DNA of 64,000 bases from Chitinophagales bacterium (GTDB lineage: Bacteria; Bacteroidota; Bacteroidia; Chitinophagales; JADIYW01): assembly GCA_023957215.1 (NCBI GenBank), contig JAMLHH010000005.1, positions 58,671-122,670 of the forward strand, given 5' to 3'. A model generated the notes under the pieces. It saw only the letters and a list, made by a program, of their open reading frames with translations, was not told the origin of the DNA and ran no database searches. Position numbers and translations under genes: made by a program. Below, piece by piece: positions 45,850 to 56,164 of the stretch (position 1 is its first letter; each line of letters begins with the position of its first letter).

Positions 45850-48453
45850 TTATAGTAGTTTTCTCATTTCGTCTAATTTTAAGAGGGCTTCTACCGGTGT
45901 TAAAGTGTTGATATCCACCTGTTCCAAAATTTCTTTTAATTTAAACAGACGAGGGTCGTCCATTGAAAAGATATTGAGCTGGTAATCGGGTAATTTTGCT
46001 TGTTTGAGCTTGTCTTTGGTCTCGTTGGGTAAATTTTTAGATTCCAATTCTTTAAGAATTTGCTTGGCACGTTTCACCACTTCTACCGGCATACCCGCCA
46101 TCTTTGCCACATGAATACCAAAACTGTGTTCACTTCCGCCTTCTATCAGTTTGCGAAGGAAGATTACCTTTTTCCCTACTTCTTTTACGGCGACATTAAA
46201 ATTTTTGACACGTTTCCACTGATTGGTTAATTCATTGAGTTCGTGGTAATGGGTGGCAAACATCGTTTTAGGTTTAAATCCGGCGTGATTGTGCAAATAT
46301 TCTACCAAAGACCATGCAATAGATATCCCATCATAAGTACTTGTCCCTCGACCGATTTCATCCAAAAGGACCAAGCTTTTAGATGAGAGATTGTTTAAAA
46401 TACTGGCGGTTTCTATCATTTCCACCATGAAAGTTGATTCACCTTGCGAGATATTATCACTTGCACCTACACGTGTAAAAACCTTATCTACAATACCGAT
46501 ATTGGCCGATTCGACGGGAACAAAGCTTCCCATTTGCGCCATGAGTACGATGAGAGCAGTCTGGCGTAAAAGGGCTGATTTTCCGGCCATATTGGGACCG
46601 GTGATAATCATAATTTGTTGGTTCTCTTGATCTAAATATACATCGTTGGGAATGTATTTTTCACCCAATGGCATTTGCTGCTCTATGACGGCATGTCTTC
46701 CATCTTTAATATCTAATACATTCTCTGTACTGATGAGAGGTTTCCGATAGTTGTTTTTAATTGCAATAGATGCATGTGATTGTAGGCAATCTAATTGTGC
46801 GATGATGTGTGCATTTTGTAAAATCGGATGAAGAAAAAGACCTATTTCCTGCACTAAATCATTGAATACCTGTATTTCAAGCTCTAAAATCTTTTCTTCT
46901 GCACCTAAGATTTGATCTTCATATTCTTTCAGTTCGTTGGTAATATATCTTTCGGCAGTTGAAGTAGTTTGTTTTCTGATCCAATCTTCCGGAACTTTGT
47001 CTTTGTGTGTATTTCTCACTTCTAAATAATAGCCGAAAACATTATTAAATCCGACTTTTAATGATGAGATTCCTGTCTTTTCAGTTTCCTGTTGTTGCAA
47101 CTCAGTCAGATATTTTTTACCACTTTTAGAGATATGTCTTAGTTTGTCCAAAGCTTCATCGACTCCCTCTTTGATGATATTTCCTTTTTGCAGTACGACC
47201 GGAGCATCTTCATGTATAGTTTGAGCTATCTTTTGGCTAATTTCGGTACAAGGTTTTATTTTATTGGCAAACTGTTTGAAAATACCTATCTCAGTGTTTT
47301 CACAAAGGGTTTTGATATCCGGTAATACTTTTAATGCTCTATGAATTTGCAGTGTTTCTCTCGGATTGATTTTCCCCAGTGGAACTTTTGAAATCAGTCT
47401 TTCCAAATCGCCTACCACTTTAATTTTATCTATCAGATGTAGATAAAAATCTTGATCTTTGATGATTTGCTCGACTGCATCTAATCTTTCCTGTATCGGT
47501 TGGATTTGTTTCAGAGGAGTTGCTACCCATCTCTTCAACATTCTGGCTCCCATCGGACTGACAGTGTGATCCATGACATCTAAAAGACTTGTACCTTCTG
47601 GATGATTGGAATAGATGAGTTCTAAGTTTCTGGCTGTAAATCTGTCTAACCATACATACTCTTCTCTTTCGATTCGGGTGATTTGTGTGACATGCTCCAA
47701 GTTTTTCTGTTCGGCATCAGAAAGATATTGTATAGTTGCACCGGCAGCTAAAATTCCAAGTTCATTTTCATCTACACCAAAACCTTTTAAGGTAGAAGTA
47801 TCAAATTGGAATAAAAGCTTTTCTGTAAGATAATCAGGTTGATATATCCAATCATCTAAAGCATAAGTATAATAGTTGTTGCCAAAAATCTCCTTGAATT
47901 TTTTTTGGTCTTGCTTAGCAAAAATAACTTCAGACGGTGAAAAATTTTGTAATAGTTTGTCTATATATTGCGTATCGCCCTGAGCTATCAAAAATTCTCC
48001 TGTCGAAATATCTATAAAAGAGATGCCTATTTCTTTTTTGTCAAAAAATAATGAAGCTAAAAAGTTGTTGCTCTTGAAATCTAAAATTTTGTCATTGGTA
48101 GCTACTCCCGGAGTAATCATTTCAGTCACACCTCTTTTGACTATTCCTTTTGCCATTTTGGGGTCTTCAAGCTGTTCACAAATGGCGACTCTATAACCTG
48201 CCTTTACCAGTTTGGGCAAATAGGTATCTAATGCGTGATAAGGGAATCCTGCCAATTCCATTTCGGATGCAGAGCCATTGGCACGTTTGGTCAAAATGAT
48301 ACCAAGTGCTTTGGAAGTTTTAACGGCATCGGAATGAAAAGTCTCGTAAAAATCTCCCACTCTAAACAATAGGATAGCATCAGGATGTTGTGTTTTTATC
48401 CTATTGTATTGTTGCATTAAAGGAGTTTCCTTCGTTTTTTTTTGTTGAGTCAA
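45850..48453 (-). CDS. mutS: DNA mismatch repair protein MutS
   Basis: An 867-residue MutS. The mismatch-recognition motif FRVGDFYETF lies near residue 34 (Phe-x-Glu), the Walker A GPNMAGKSALLRQ at about 616, followed by VFTRVGASDNISQGESTFMVEM (signature), LLDEIGRGTSTYDG (Walker B) and FATHYHEL. Full length. It recognises base mismatches and short loops to start repair. Divergent from the RNA methyltransferase gene. Confidence 0.98.
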   Translation of the reverse strand: MTQQKKTKETPLMQQYNRIKTQHPDAILLFRVGDFYETFHSDAVKTSKALGIILTKRANGSASEMELAGFPYHALDTYLPKLVKAGYRVAICEQLEDPKMAKGIVKRGVTEMITPGVATNDKILDFKSNNFLASLFFDKKEIGISFIDISTGEFLIAQGDTQYIDKLLQNFSPSEVIFAKQDQKKFKEIFGNNYYTYALDDWIYQPDYLTEKLLFQFDTSTLKGFGVDENELGILAAGATIQYLSDAEQKNLEHVTQITRIEREEYVWLDRFTARNLELIYSNHPEGTSLLDVMDHTVSPMGARMLKRWVATPLKQIQPIQERLDAVEQIIKDQDFYLHLIDKIKVVGDLERLISKVPLGKINPRETLQIHRALKVLPDIKTLCENTEIGIFKQFANKIKPCTEISQKIAQTIHEDAPVVLQKGNIIKEGVDEALDKLRHISKSGKKYLTELQQQETEKTGISSLKVGFNNVFGYYLEVRNTHKDKVPEDWIRKQTTSTAERYITNELKEYEDQILGAEEKILELEIQVFNDLVQEIGLFLHPILQNAHIIAQLDCLQSHASIAIKNNYRKPLISTENVLDIKDGRHAVIEQQMPLGEKYIPNDVYLDQENQQIMIITGPNMAGKSALLRQTALIVLMAQMGSFVPVESANIGIVDKVFTRVGASDNISQGESTFMVEMIETASILNNLSSKSLVLLDEIGRGTSTYDGISIAWSLVEYLHNHAGFKPKTMFATHYHELNELTNQWKRVKNFNVAVKEVGKKVIFLRKLIEGGSEHSFGIHVAKMAGMPVEVVKRAKQILKELESKNLPNETKDKLKQAKLPDYQLNIFSMDDPRLFKLKEILEQVDINTLTPVEALLKLDEMRKLL

Positions 48454-48502
48454 GTCTATTGAGTTTTCTTAAATTTGCCAAGAAATCATAAAAATAGTAC
48501 TT

Positions 48503-49033
48503 ATGCGCAAACTGTCTATGGACGAGCTCAACAGATTATCCACAAACGAATTTAAAATAGTGAAAAAACTTCCTATCGTGGTTATCATTGACAATGTACG
48601 TAGCGGTTTGAATGTAGGTTCTGTCTTTCGCACTTCCGATGCATTCTTGGTGAAAGAGATTCATATATGCGGTTATGCTCCTCGACCTCCTCACAGGGAT
48701 GTATTGAAATCTGCATTGGGAGCAACTGATAGTGTGGACTGGAAGAGCTATGAAAGTACAAGCGAAAGTATTCACGAACTCAAACAACAAGGGTATAAAA
48801 TTTTTGCGGTAGAGCAGGCGACACCTTCTATATCATTACATGAGTTTAAGGTGCAAGAGGGTGAAAAAATAGCACTGATTTTTGGCAATGAGGTGAGCGG
48901 AGTATCGGATGAAGCCTTGGACTTGGTGGATGCATGTATTGAAGTTCCTCAATGGGGAACAAAACACTCTTTAAATATCAGCGTCTGTGCGGGTATTGTT
49001 TTATGGGAGTTTGTTAAAAAGATGAAGATCTAA
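48503..49033 (+). CDS. SpoU/TrmH-family RNA 2'-O-methyltransferase
   Basis: A 176-residue SPOUT methyltransferase. The three family motifs are present: NVRSGLNVGSVFRTSDAF (motif 1), ALIFGNEVSGVSDEALDLVD (motif 2) and PQWGTKHSLNISVCAGIVLWE (motif 3), which form the knotted SAM-binding fold. Likely substrate is a tRNA or rRNA ribose; the length fits the short TrmH-like group. A TAAATTTG box lies about 30 bp upstream. Its end overlaps the convergent YraN gene by 4 bp. Confidence 0.9.
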   Translation: MRKLSMDELNRLSTNEFKIVKKLPIVVIIDNVRSGLNVGSVFRTSDAFLVKEIHICGYAPRPPHRDVLKSALGATDSVDWKSYESTSESIHELKQQGYKIFAVEQATPSISLHEFKVQEGEKIALIFGNEVSGVSDEALDLVDACIEVPQWGTKHSLNISVCAGIVLWEFVKKMKI

Positions 49034-49383
49034 CCAGGATAAAAAGCATCTTCAATATGGTCAATATCCCATTTACTCTCGTTTTTTACGATTGAAATAA
49101 TGTCAAAACGGACTTCACCGGAGTAATCTTTCTGATAAATATAATCTTGGGTAGCATGATATAAGTGATTGTGTTTCTTTTGATCGACAAAATCACTCGG
49201 TTGACCAAACGAATCAGTACCTCTTGTTTTTACCTCTACAATGACGAGGATATCTTCATCTTTTGCAATGATATCTATTTCTTTATGGCTTGAACGCCAA
49301 TTTGTAGCAAGTATCTGATAGTTTTTATTTTTTAGATAATCAAGGGCAAGTTTTTCACCCTTATCTCCAATATTGTTTGCCAT
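49030..49383 (-). CDS. YraN-family (UPF0102) predicted nuclease
   Basis: A 117-residue protein of the YraN family, related to Holliday-junction-resolvase-type nucleases. GDKGEKLALDYLKNKNYQIL at the start and EIDIIAKDEDILVIVEVKTR (E-x-D...E-V-K catalytic pattern) at about 34-53 are the family marks. In vivo role not known. Confidence 0.9.
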   Translation of the reverse strand: MANNIGDKGEKLALDYLKNKNYQILATNWRSSHKEIDIIAKDEDILVIVEVKTRGTDSFGQPSDFVDQKKHNHLYHATQDYIYQKDYSGEVRFDIISIVKNESKWDIDHIEDAFYPG

Positions 49384-49417
49384 TTATTTTTTGAATCTGA
49401 GATTAAATAAGATTTAA

Positions 49418-49447
49418 TTTGTAATTTAGACTTATTATTTATCATTG
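49418..49447 (+). promoter_or_regulatory. Candidate promoter of the sugar isomerase-lipB unit
   Basis: TTTG (49418-49421), an 18-base spacer and TATCATTG (49440-49447), which differs from TAnnTTTG at one base; 32 bp before the ATG at 49480. Confidence 0.4.
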
Positions 49448-49479
49448 TTAAATTATTTATTGAAAACTGTGTGTACACT

Positions 49480-50469
49480 ATGGAAAAATTAATTGAAGGA
49501 TTTCCCAACCAGATGAAGAGAGCGATGGAAATAGGAGAGGGTATTCAATTGAAAAATTCTGAAAGCCCCATCTTAAATGTTTTGATTTCCGGACTTGGTG
49601 GTTCCGGAATAGGGGGAACTATCTTTTCAAACATCGTTAAAAATGAACTTAGAATACCTCTTACAATTAATAAAACATATCAAGCTCCTGTTTTTGTTAA
49701 TGAAAACACCTTGGTAGTAGTTGTTTCATATTCCGGTGATACTGAAGAGTCAATATCCGTTTTGAAACAAGTACATCAAAAAGGAGCGAGAATTGTATGT
49801 ATTTGTTCGGGTGGAGAAATAGAATCTTATGCTAAAAATAACCAATTGGATTATGTAAGAATTGATGGAGGAATGCCACCACGAGCGGCATTTGCACTTT
49901 CATTTACACAGTTGTTTTACGTTTTTAATACCTTCAAATTGATAAGTGATGCTTTTAGAAGTGATTTAATAAAGGCGACTAACTTACTTCTTTCCCTGCA
50001 AAACGATATTAGAAGCAAAGCAAAAGAACTAGCGCATCATATCCATGATACAATTCCCATTATTTATACAACTAGTGATTTTGAAGGTGTTGCTATTCGA
50101 TTTAAACAACAGATTAATGAAAATGCAAAAATGTTGAGTTGGTACAATGTAATCCCGGAAATGAACCATAATGAGCTTGTAGGATGGACTAAAACCAACA
50201 AAAACCTATCGGTAGTTTTTTTAAGAAATCAGAATGATTATGAAAGAAATCAGTCCAGAATGGATTATGTAAAAAGTGTCATTGATAACTTTCCTGCTAC
50301 TATTCAGGAAGTTTATTCAGAAGGTAATTCTATCATCGAAAAAACGGCGTTTTTTATTCATCTTTGTGACTGGACTTCTTATTTTCTATCAATAGAAAAT
50401 AATGTAGATTCTATGGAAATTAATGTAATCACTTCTTTAAAAAATAAATTAGCCGAACAACCTTTATAG
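49480..50469 (+). CDS. Bifunctional phosphoglucose/phosphomannose isomerase
   Basis: A 329-residue SIS-domain isomerase of the PGI/PMI family. The start could also be a GTG at 49471; I take the ATG at 49480. SGLGGSGIGGTI at about 47 and VVSYSGDTEESISVL at about 87 are the two sugar-phosphate loops, GGMPPRAAFALSF carries the Glu/Arg region and NHNELVGW the catalytic Glu-His. It interconverts glucose-6-P, fructose-6-P and mannose-6-P, thereby feeding the GDP-mannose route whose guanylyltransferase is encoded 8 kb away. Its TAG overlaps the next GTG by one base. Confidence 0.85.
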   Translation: MEKLIEGFPNQMKRAMEIGEGIQLKNSESPILNVLISGLGGSGIGGTIFSNIVKNELRIPLTINKTYQAPVFVNENTLVVVVSYSGDTEESISVLKQVHQKGARIVCICSGGEIESYAKNNQLDYVRIDGGMPPRAAFALSFTQLFYVFNTFKLISDAFRSDLIKATNLLLSLQNDIRSKAKELAHHIHDTIPIIYTTSDFEGVAIRFKQQINENAKMLSWYNVIPEMNHNELVGWTKTNKNLSVVFLRNQNDYERNQSRMDYVKSVIDNFPATIQEVYSEGNSIIEKTAFFIHLCDWTSYFLSIENNVDSMEINVITSLKNKLAEQPL

Positions 50470-51161
50470 TGAGGGAAGTAGAAATTATTGATTTAGGAAT
50501 TTGTGATTATAAAAAGACTTTTGAATTTCAAGAAAGGCTTTTTAATCAGATTGTCGAAAAAAAAAGAACAGAAGAATCTTATACTCACGGAAGGAATTAT
50601 CTCCTTTTGGTGGAACATCCGTCAATATACACTTTAGGGAAAAATGGTGATATTTCACATATTGTCTTCAATAACGAAAATATAGAAGTATTGAGGGTGG
50701 GTAGAGGTGGAGATGTGACTTATCACGGACCGGGTCAATTGGTTGTATATCCTATTTTTGATTTGGGACAATTTGGGAAAAGTATAAAAAACTATATTCA
50801 CTTATTAGAGGAGGTGATTATTCAAGTGCTGGCACATTACAGAATAAAAGGAGAAAGAAGTGAAGGAGAAACAGGTGTATGGATAGAGCCATCTCTCAAT
50901 GATAAAGCTCGTAAGATATGTGCGATAGGAGTTAGAACCAGCAGATGGGTCACTATGCACGGACTGGCCTTAAATGTGAATACCGACTTATCTTATTTTG
51001 AAAAAATAATTCCGTGTGGTATCTATAATAAAGATGTGACATCAATAAAGAAAGAAGTCGCTAAAGAAGTTCTTTTTGAGGAAGCGAAAGCACTGATAAT
51101 AAAAAGTTTTGAGGAAATCTTTCAGTTAGAATTGATGGAGTCGCAAAGGTTAAAACTTTGA
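50469..51161 (+). CDS. lipB: Lipoyl(octanoyl) transferase LipB
   Basis: A 230-residue octanoyltransferase starting at GTG, which overlaps the previous stop (TAGTG). RVGRGGDVTYHGPGQLVVYP is the family signature, KICAIGVRTSRWVTMHGLALN carries the catalytic Lys and PCGI the catalytic Cys. It moves octanoyl groups from ACP to the lipoyl domains of 2-oxoacid dehydrogenases. Confidence 0.95.
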   Translation: MREVEIIDLGICDYKKTFEFQERLFNQIVEKKRTEESYTHGRNYLLLVEHPSIYTLGKNGDISHIVFNNENIEVLRVGRGGDVTYHGPGQLVVYPIFDLGQFGKSIKNYIHLLEEVIIQVLAHYRIKGERSEGETGVWIEPSLNDKARKICAIGVRTSRWVTMHGLALNVNTDLSYFEKIIPCGIYNKDVTSIKKEVAKEVLFEEAKALIIKSFEEIFQLELMESQRLKL

Positions 51162-51248
51162 CTCAAAATGATTTTGGATTAAATTTTGCTACATCACTAA
51201 TAATGTGTACTTATAATTTATTATTTTTGCCATTCTAAAATATTCCTT

Positions 51249-52103
51249 TTGGCAAAAGTTTCAATTATAGAGTGTCCTAGAGATGCTATGCAGGGTATCA
51301 AGGCTTTTATTCCTACAGAAAAAAAGATAGAATATATCAATAGCTTATTAAAAGTGGGTTTCCAAGTCTTGGACTGTGGCAGTTTTGTTTCTACTAAAGC
51401 CATTCCTCAAATGGCTGATACGTACAAGGTGATATCGAAACTCGATTTGGATGATACCGATACAAAACTTTCAGTAATTGTGGCCAATGAAAAAGGGGCT
51501 GACCTTGCTTGTGCTTATGATGAAATAGACTATTTGGGGTATCCGTTTTCAGTGTCGGAAATCTTTCAAATTAGGAATGCCAATTGTAAAATGGAAGAGT
51601 CCATTGAAAGAGTGGAGGCTATTATGAATACTTGTGAAATGCATGGAAAAGGCTTTGTACTCTATTTGTCTATGGCGTTTGGGAATCCATATAACGAGTC
51701 TTATCATCCCGATATCGTCGCTCATTGGGTGGACAGATTAAGTGAGTTGGGAGTTGAGCGATTTTCAGTTTCAGATACTATAGGCGTTGCAACACCTGCG
51801 CTTATCACGGAAGTATTTTCTTTATTGTATGGTGAATTTCCGGGCTTTAAGTTTGGAGCGCATTTACATACGACACCCGATACATGGCAGGGAAAAATCG
51901 AAGCCGCTTATGAGGCCGGCTGTGTGAGATACGATGGTGCTATCAAAGGGTATGGTGGTTGCCCAATGGCAAAAGATGATTTGACCGGAAATATGCCCAC
52001 TGAGAGAATGGTGGAATTTTTTGAATCTAAAAATATAAATACTGGTTTAGACTTAGATGCTTTTGCAGAATCTATGAAATTGAGTCAAAGTATTTTTGGG
52101 TAG
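51249..52103 (+). CDS. Hydroxymethylglutaryl-CoA lyase-like enzyme
   Basis: A 284-residue HMGL-like TIM-barrel lyase starting at TTG. IECPRDAMQG at the start carries the catalytic Asp/Arg pair, GAHLHTTPD the metal-binding His-x-His and YGGCPMAKDDLTGN the catalytic Cys loop. It cleaves HMG-CoA to acetyl-CoA and acetoacetate in leucine breakdown; related lyases accept other substrates. A TATTTTTG box lies just upstream (about 51223-51230). Confidence 0.88.
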   Translation: MAKVSIIECPRDAMQGIKAFIPTEKKIEYINSLLKVGFQVLDCGSFVSTKAIPQMADTYKVISKLDLDDTDTKLSVIVANEKGADLACAYDEIDYLGYPFSVSEIFQIRNANCKMEESIERVEAIMNTCEMHGKGFVLYLSMAFGNPYNESYHPDIVAHWVDRLSELGVERFSVSDTIGVATPALITEVFSLLYGEFPGFKFGAHLHTTPDTWQGKIEAAYEAGCVRYDGAIKGYGGCPMAKDDLTGNMPTERMVEFFESKNINTGLDLDAFAESMKLSQSIFG

Positions 52104-52344
52104 TTAGTGTACCAATAAATGTGATAATTAACTAATTCGAGAATGTGGGAATGCCCTTTTTTGCAGGATAATAAACTGTTTTTACTCCTTTGGTTGGTGT
52201 TCCGTCACCAATCAATTATAGTTCATTAGTATTTCGATATATACACGTTGAAACTTATAGTATCTTCGAACCTCAATATCCGTCGTACATTATCGAATTT
52301 GATAATCTCCGAACTTCCTATGTGAACTATGTATCTATGTGTTT

Positions 52345-52434
52345 CTAAAAACCACATAGCTTTAAGCTTTCAAAATTTCTAATTTTTCAATCTTGTACTT
52401 CGTATTTCGAACTTTGTACCTAAAAACCACATAG
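52345..52434. repeat. Short direct repeats in a gene-free gap
   Basis: The 15-mer CTAAAAACCACATAG occurs at 52345-52359 and 52420-52434, with inverted variants (CTATGTG) nearby. The gap 52104-52479 otherwise shows no gene, RNA or clear terminator. Confidence 0.5.
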
Positions 52435-52479
52435 GCACATAGAAAACATAGATTTTTGTAGGATTCCTAATTTTCTAAA

Positions 52480-54171
52480 CTATTCATTCAGAAACTTCCA
52501 GTATTCTTCCAAGACTTTTGGATTGCTTTCTGCATCAGTAAAAATTTCCAATATCCCTCTTTTGCCTTTGTCACTTAGAAACTCTTTTAGCACGTGTTCT
52601 ATACTCTCCGTACTGTCAGCAGTGAAATATTCCCATTGATAATGTTCTGCAATTTTTTGTGCATTGGTATGCATCGGAGTGACTTGAAATAGTTCTCCTT
52701 CCTTTACTTGATTGGGACCGGGTATGATTTTAAAAATGCCACCGCCGTCATTATTGATGATGATAATTTTAATGTTTTCAGAATTTAATTCATTCCAAAA
52801 AGCATTTTTATCGTAATGAAAAGCGATATCTCCTGTAATCAGTATAAACTCTTTATCGGGAGCAACGCTCGCTATTCCGATAGAGGTACTTGTACAGCCG
52901 TCAATACCGCTGACTCCACGATTGCAATAAGTAGAAGCTAATTTACTATTGTCAAATAGTTGAGCATAGCGAATAGGTGAACTATTAGATAGATGAAGAT
53001 GGGTGTTAGCAGGTAAGTTGTTGTACAAAATATCAAAAACTTTGAAATCACTATATCCACACCTTTCACTAAATGCTTGGTGACTTTGTTTTCTGTTTTG
53101 ATGAAGTTCTAACCACTTAGCTTTGAAGTCTGATTTTGTATTTTGAATAGTATGCTTGCTTATCTGTTGTAAAAAGTCACAGCTTCCATTGGTACGCTTT
53201 GTGTCAGAGACTGATAGGTGGTCCATCATGCTATCAAAAAGATGGATGTTCCAATGTTCTATTGGAGCGTGTTCTCTCAAAGCTTTTTTAATCCTTTTAG
53301 AAACAATCGCACCACCCAAAGTAATCAATACTTCCGGCATAAGTGACTTCATTTCATTTTGACTCAAACCGGTAATACACCTGTCAATATTTTCAATAAA
53401 ATCTTCATGATGAATATTAGAAGTGGATTCCGTCAAGACAATTACATTCCCTCTCTGAGATAAATGTTTCAGTTGTGATTCAAGCAGCGTGTCTTGTTGA
53501 TTTTGTCCAACTAAAATCATAATTTTCTGATGCTGAGATATTGACTCTGAAAAGTGCTTCAGCATTCCATCCGATAAGTATTGGAGAGGTTTTTCTTCAC
53601 GAAAAACTCTAACATTATCTTCTATATTTTGAGTGTAATTGTAAAGAGGTTCATCGACCGTGATATTGATGTGTACCGGACCACGATTGGTCAGCATTGC
53701 GGTATTGTATGCTTCACAGATACTTCTATCTATTTCCCACAAATCACTTTTGGAGGACGCATCGCCATTTAATTCAAAGCTTTTTCTGATATAGTTTCGA
53801 AAAACACCTGTCTGATTAATCGTCTGCCCGTCACCTTGATCTGTCCAAGCTTTGGGTCTATCTGCTGTCAAAACGATTAAAGGTATTCTCTGATAATAAG
53901 CTTCTGATATAGCCGGTGCAAAGTTAAGAGGAGCTGAGCCGCTTGTGCAAAGCAAAGCGACCGGCTCATTGAGCTCGACTGCACGCCCTAATGCTATAAA
54001 GGCAGCACTTCTTTCATCTCTGATGCTGATACAGTTAAAATTTGGATGGCGGTTGAAAGAAATAATCAGTGGCGCATCTCTTGACCCCGGACAAATTACC
54101 ACTTCCTTCAAACCGAGTTGCGCTAATGATAAAACAATGTGCTGAATGCCTTTTTTGTCTGACAATTCCAT
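52480..54171 (-). CDS. menD: SEPHCHC synthase MenD (menaquinone synthesis)
   Basis: A 563-residue thiamine-diphosphate enzyme that joins isochorismate and 2-oxoglutarate. EVVICPGSRDAPLIISF at about 19 and SIRDERSAAFIALG at about 48 (catalytic Glu of ThDP activation) are diagnostic, as are CTSGSAPLNFAPAISEAYY and the ThDP motif region LITGDIAFHYDKNAF with NNDGGGIF. It is 11 bp after menF and cotranscribed with it. Confidence 0.95.
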   Translation of the reverse strand: MELSDKKGIQHIVLSLAQLGLKEVVICPGSRDAPLIISFNRHPNFNCISIRDERSAAFIALGRAVELNEPVALLCTSGSAPLNFAPAISEAYYQRIPLIVLTADRPKAWTDQGDGQTINQTGVFRNYIRKSFELNGDASSKSDLWEIDRSICEAYNTAMLTNRGPVHINITVDEPLYNYTQNIEDNVRVFREEKPLQYLSDGMLKHFSESISQHQKIMILVGQNQQDTLLESQLKHLSQRGNVIVLTESTSNIHHEDFIENIDRCITGLSQNEMKSLMPEVLITLGGAIVSKRIKKALREHAPIEHWNIHLFDSMMDHLSVSDTKRTNGSCDFLQQISKHTIQNTKSDFKAKWLELHQNRKQSHQAFSERCGYSDFKVFDILYNNLPANTHLHLSNSSPIRYAQLFDNSKLASTYCNRGVSGIDGCTSTSIGIASVAPDKEFILITGDIAFHYDKNAFWNELNSENIKIIIINNDGGGIFKIIPGPNQVKEGELFQVTPMHTNAQKIAEHYQWEYFTADSTESIEHVLKEFLSDKGKRGILEIFTDAESNPKVLEEYWKFLNE

Positions 54172-54182
54172 GTCTGTCTGTT

Positions 54183-55256
54183 TTACTTTTTGGGTTGTAT
54201 AATATCTGTCATGGTCTTACTCTTCAGTATCGTTTCCTGCCATTCTTCATCCGGTTGAGAAGCCGAAGTAATACCACCGCCCACGAAGATAGCGATATTA
54301 TTTTTTCCTATTTGCATACATCTAAGATTGACGTAAAACTCTGCGTGTTCGTCATCATTATTTTGACCGATATAACCACAGTAGTATTTTCTATCGTAAG
54401 TCTCATATTTGAGGATACATTCTACACCTGATTTTGCCGGTAAACCACCGATTGCAGGAGTCGGATGTAAGTCCGTCAAAAGTTCTTTTATACTACTTGT
54501 ACCTTTATCTTGAAATTGATAGTCCGTTTTTAAATGTACGACACGTCCGGCATCAGTAGTATAAGGTCCTTTTTTGCTCAAAATGGGATATTGATGTTGG
54601 CTGAAAACTTGTTCGATATGTGTTCCTACCATCAAATGTTCTTCCAGCTCTTTTTCTCGCCAGTGATATTCAAGTCGCTTGTCACTTCTAGCTTGAGTGC
54701 CGGCAAGTGCCATGACAAAAATTGCTTCCTTTTCTTTTTTCAAAAGTAATTCAGGGGCCGCACCCATCCACAAACCTGCTTGTGGGTGATGTAAAAAGTG
54801 AACAAACGTATTGGGATATTTTTTTGCTAATCTGCTAAATGTAGAAATGACATTCATGTCTTTTGGATGTTTTTCATAAATCACTCTGGAAAGGACTGCT
54901 TTCTCAAGCTTATGATTTTTTATCTCATCTAAAAAAGATTGAAGACTTGAAAAGTATTCTTGCTTTGTCGTTTCTTTGGGTAACTCTACATCAAATTCCG
55001 GATGCTGATTTATATCTTGAAAATACTGTATCAACTGCGCATTGATGAGAGTTTGACCTATCAGTTCAAGTTGTATTTCTCCGGCTTGAGATTGAACTGT
55101 AAAAGGTGCTACCGTGAAAATAACTTTTTTCTCTTGCTCTATGAAACCTTTTTCTATAGCAATATTAAAACTGTCTTGTTGAGGATAACGATAGATACAA
55201 AAAGGGATGTTTTTGGAATATAAAATCTGAGCAAGTTTCAAACAATTATCGTTCAA
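54183..55256 (-). CDS. menF: Isochorismate synthase (MenF/EntC family)
   Basis: A 357-residue chorismate-binding enzyme. The C-terminal domain holds HHPQAGLWMGAAPELLL, ALAGTQARS, LHPTPAIGGLPA (active-site His/Pro line) and EFYVNLRCMQI near the end, the marks of isochorismate synthase; the N-terminus is shortened relative to E. coli. It converts chorismate to isochorismate for MenD, which follows directly. Confidence 0.92.
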   Translation of the reverse strand: MNDNCLKLAQILYSKNIPFCIYRYPQQDSFNIAIEKGFIEQEKKVIFTVAPFTVQSQAGEIQLELIGQTLINAQLIQYFQDINQHPEFDVELPKETTKQEYFSSLQSFLDEIKNHKLEKAVLSRVIYEKHPKDMNVISTFSRLAKKYPNTFVHFLHHPQAGLWMGAAPELLLKKEKEAIFVMALAGTQARSDKRLEYHWREKELEEHLMVGTHIEQVFSQHQYPILSKKGPYTTDAGRVVHLKTDYQFQDKGTSSIKELLTDLHPTPAIGGLPAKSGVECILKYETYDRKYYCGYIGQNNDDEHAEFYVNLRCMQIGKNNIAIFVGGGITSASQPDEEWQETILKSKTMTDIIQPKK

Positions 55257-55429
55257 GAATCAATTTTTTAAAACTACAAAATTACTAAGTTTGAAGGATA
55301 AAGCATAAGTCTCGGGCAAAGCATAATTATTATATCACAATGCATTTGATATATCTTCAACTTAACTTTATACATATTAATGGCTCACTTTGAAAGTATC
55401 TTGTATTTTTGTAGCACAAAATTTACCAA

Positions 55430-56164
55430 ATGTCACAACAAGAAGCGGTAACACCTTATGGTGGTAGTAAAGATGAAAAGAAGAAAGAAGTAGCTTCTAT
55501 GTTTAATAATATAGCAGGTCACTATGATTTCTTAAATCACTTTTTGTCAGTCGGTATTGATAAGCTTTGGAGAAGAAAAGTAGTAAAAATCGTCAAGTCT
55601 TATCAGCCGAAACAAATTTTGGATATGGCGACCGGAACAGGTGACTTAGCGATTGCATTGACAAAAGCCCAACCACAAAAGATAGTGGGAGTGGACTTAT
55701 CCGAAGGTATGTTAGAAGTAGGGGAGAAAAAAGTGAAAGATTTGGGGCTTCAAGATCAAATCAGTATGGAACTCGGTGATTCTGAAAACATACTTTTTGA
55801 AGATGAGAAATTTGACGCTATTACAGTTGCTTTTGGAGTGAGAAACTATGAAAATTTAGATCAAGGACTTTCCGAAATGTATAGAGTATTAAAAAACGAC
55901 TCACCTTTGGTCGTCTTAGAATTTTCCAAACCTAGAAATCCTATTTTTAGAAAAATATACTTCTTTTATTTTTTAAATGTACTGCCTTTTATCGGAAGAT
56001 TAATATCTAAAGACAGCAGAGCATATTCTTATTTACCCGAATCTGTAAAAGCTTTTCCCGATGGAGCTGTTTTTGAAAATAAACTCAAAGCCGTAGGATT
56101 CAAATCTGTGAAAACCCGTTCGCTCACATTTGGTATCGCAAGTATTTATGAAGCAGTGAAATAG
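55430..56164 (+). CDS. menG: Demethylmenaquinone methyltransferase (MenG/UbiE)
   Basis: A 244-residue SAM-dependent methyltransferase, the last step of menaquinone synthesis. MFNNIAGHYDFLNHFLSVGIDKLWRR, in two blocks, opens the family; DMATGTGDLAIAL is the SAM loop, VGVDLSEGML and FDAITVAFGVRNYENLD follow. A TATTTTTG box ends about 19 bp before the start. It diverges from menF/menD, grouping the menaquinone genes around a shared 173-bp promoter gap. Its 3' end borders an inserted patch of foreign-looking DNA. Confidence 0.95.
   Translation: MSQQEAVTPYGGSKDEKKKEVASMFNNIAGHYDFLNHFLSVGIDKLWRRKVVKIVKSYQPKQILDMATGTGDLAIALTKAQPQKIVGVDLSEGMLEVGEKKVKDLGLQDQISMELGDSENILFEDEKFDAITVAFGVRNYENLDQGLSEMYRVLKNDSPLVVLEFSKPRNPIFRKIYFFYFLNVLPFIGRLISKDSRAYSYLPESVKAFPDGAVFENKLKAVGFKSVKTRSLTFGIASIYEAVK

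Noticed and set aside
56033..56164. Continuation of the fragment ORF antisense within menG
   Set aside because: This part is simply the complement of conserved menG codons.
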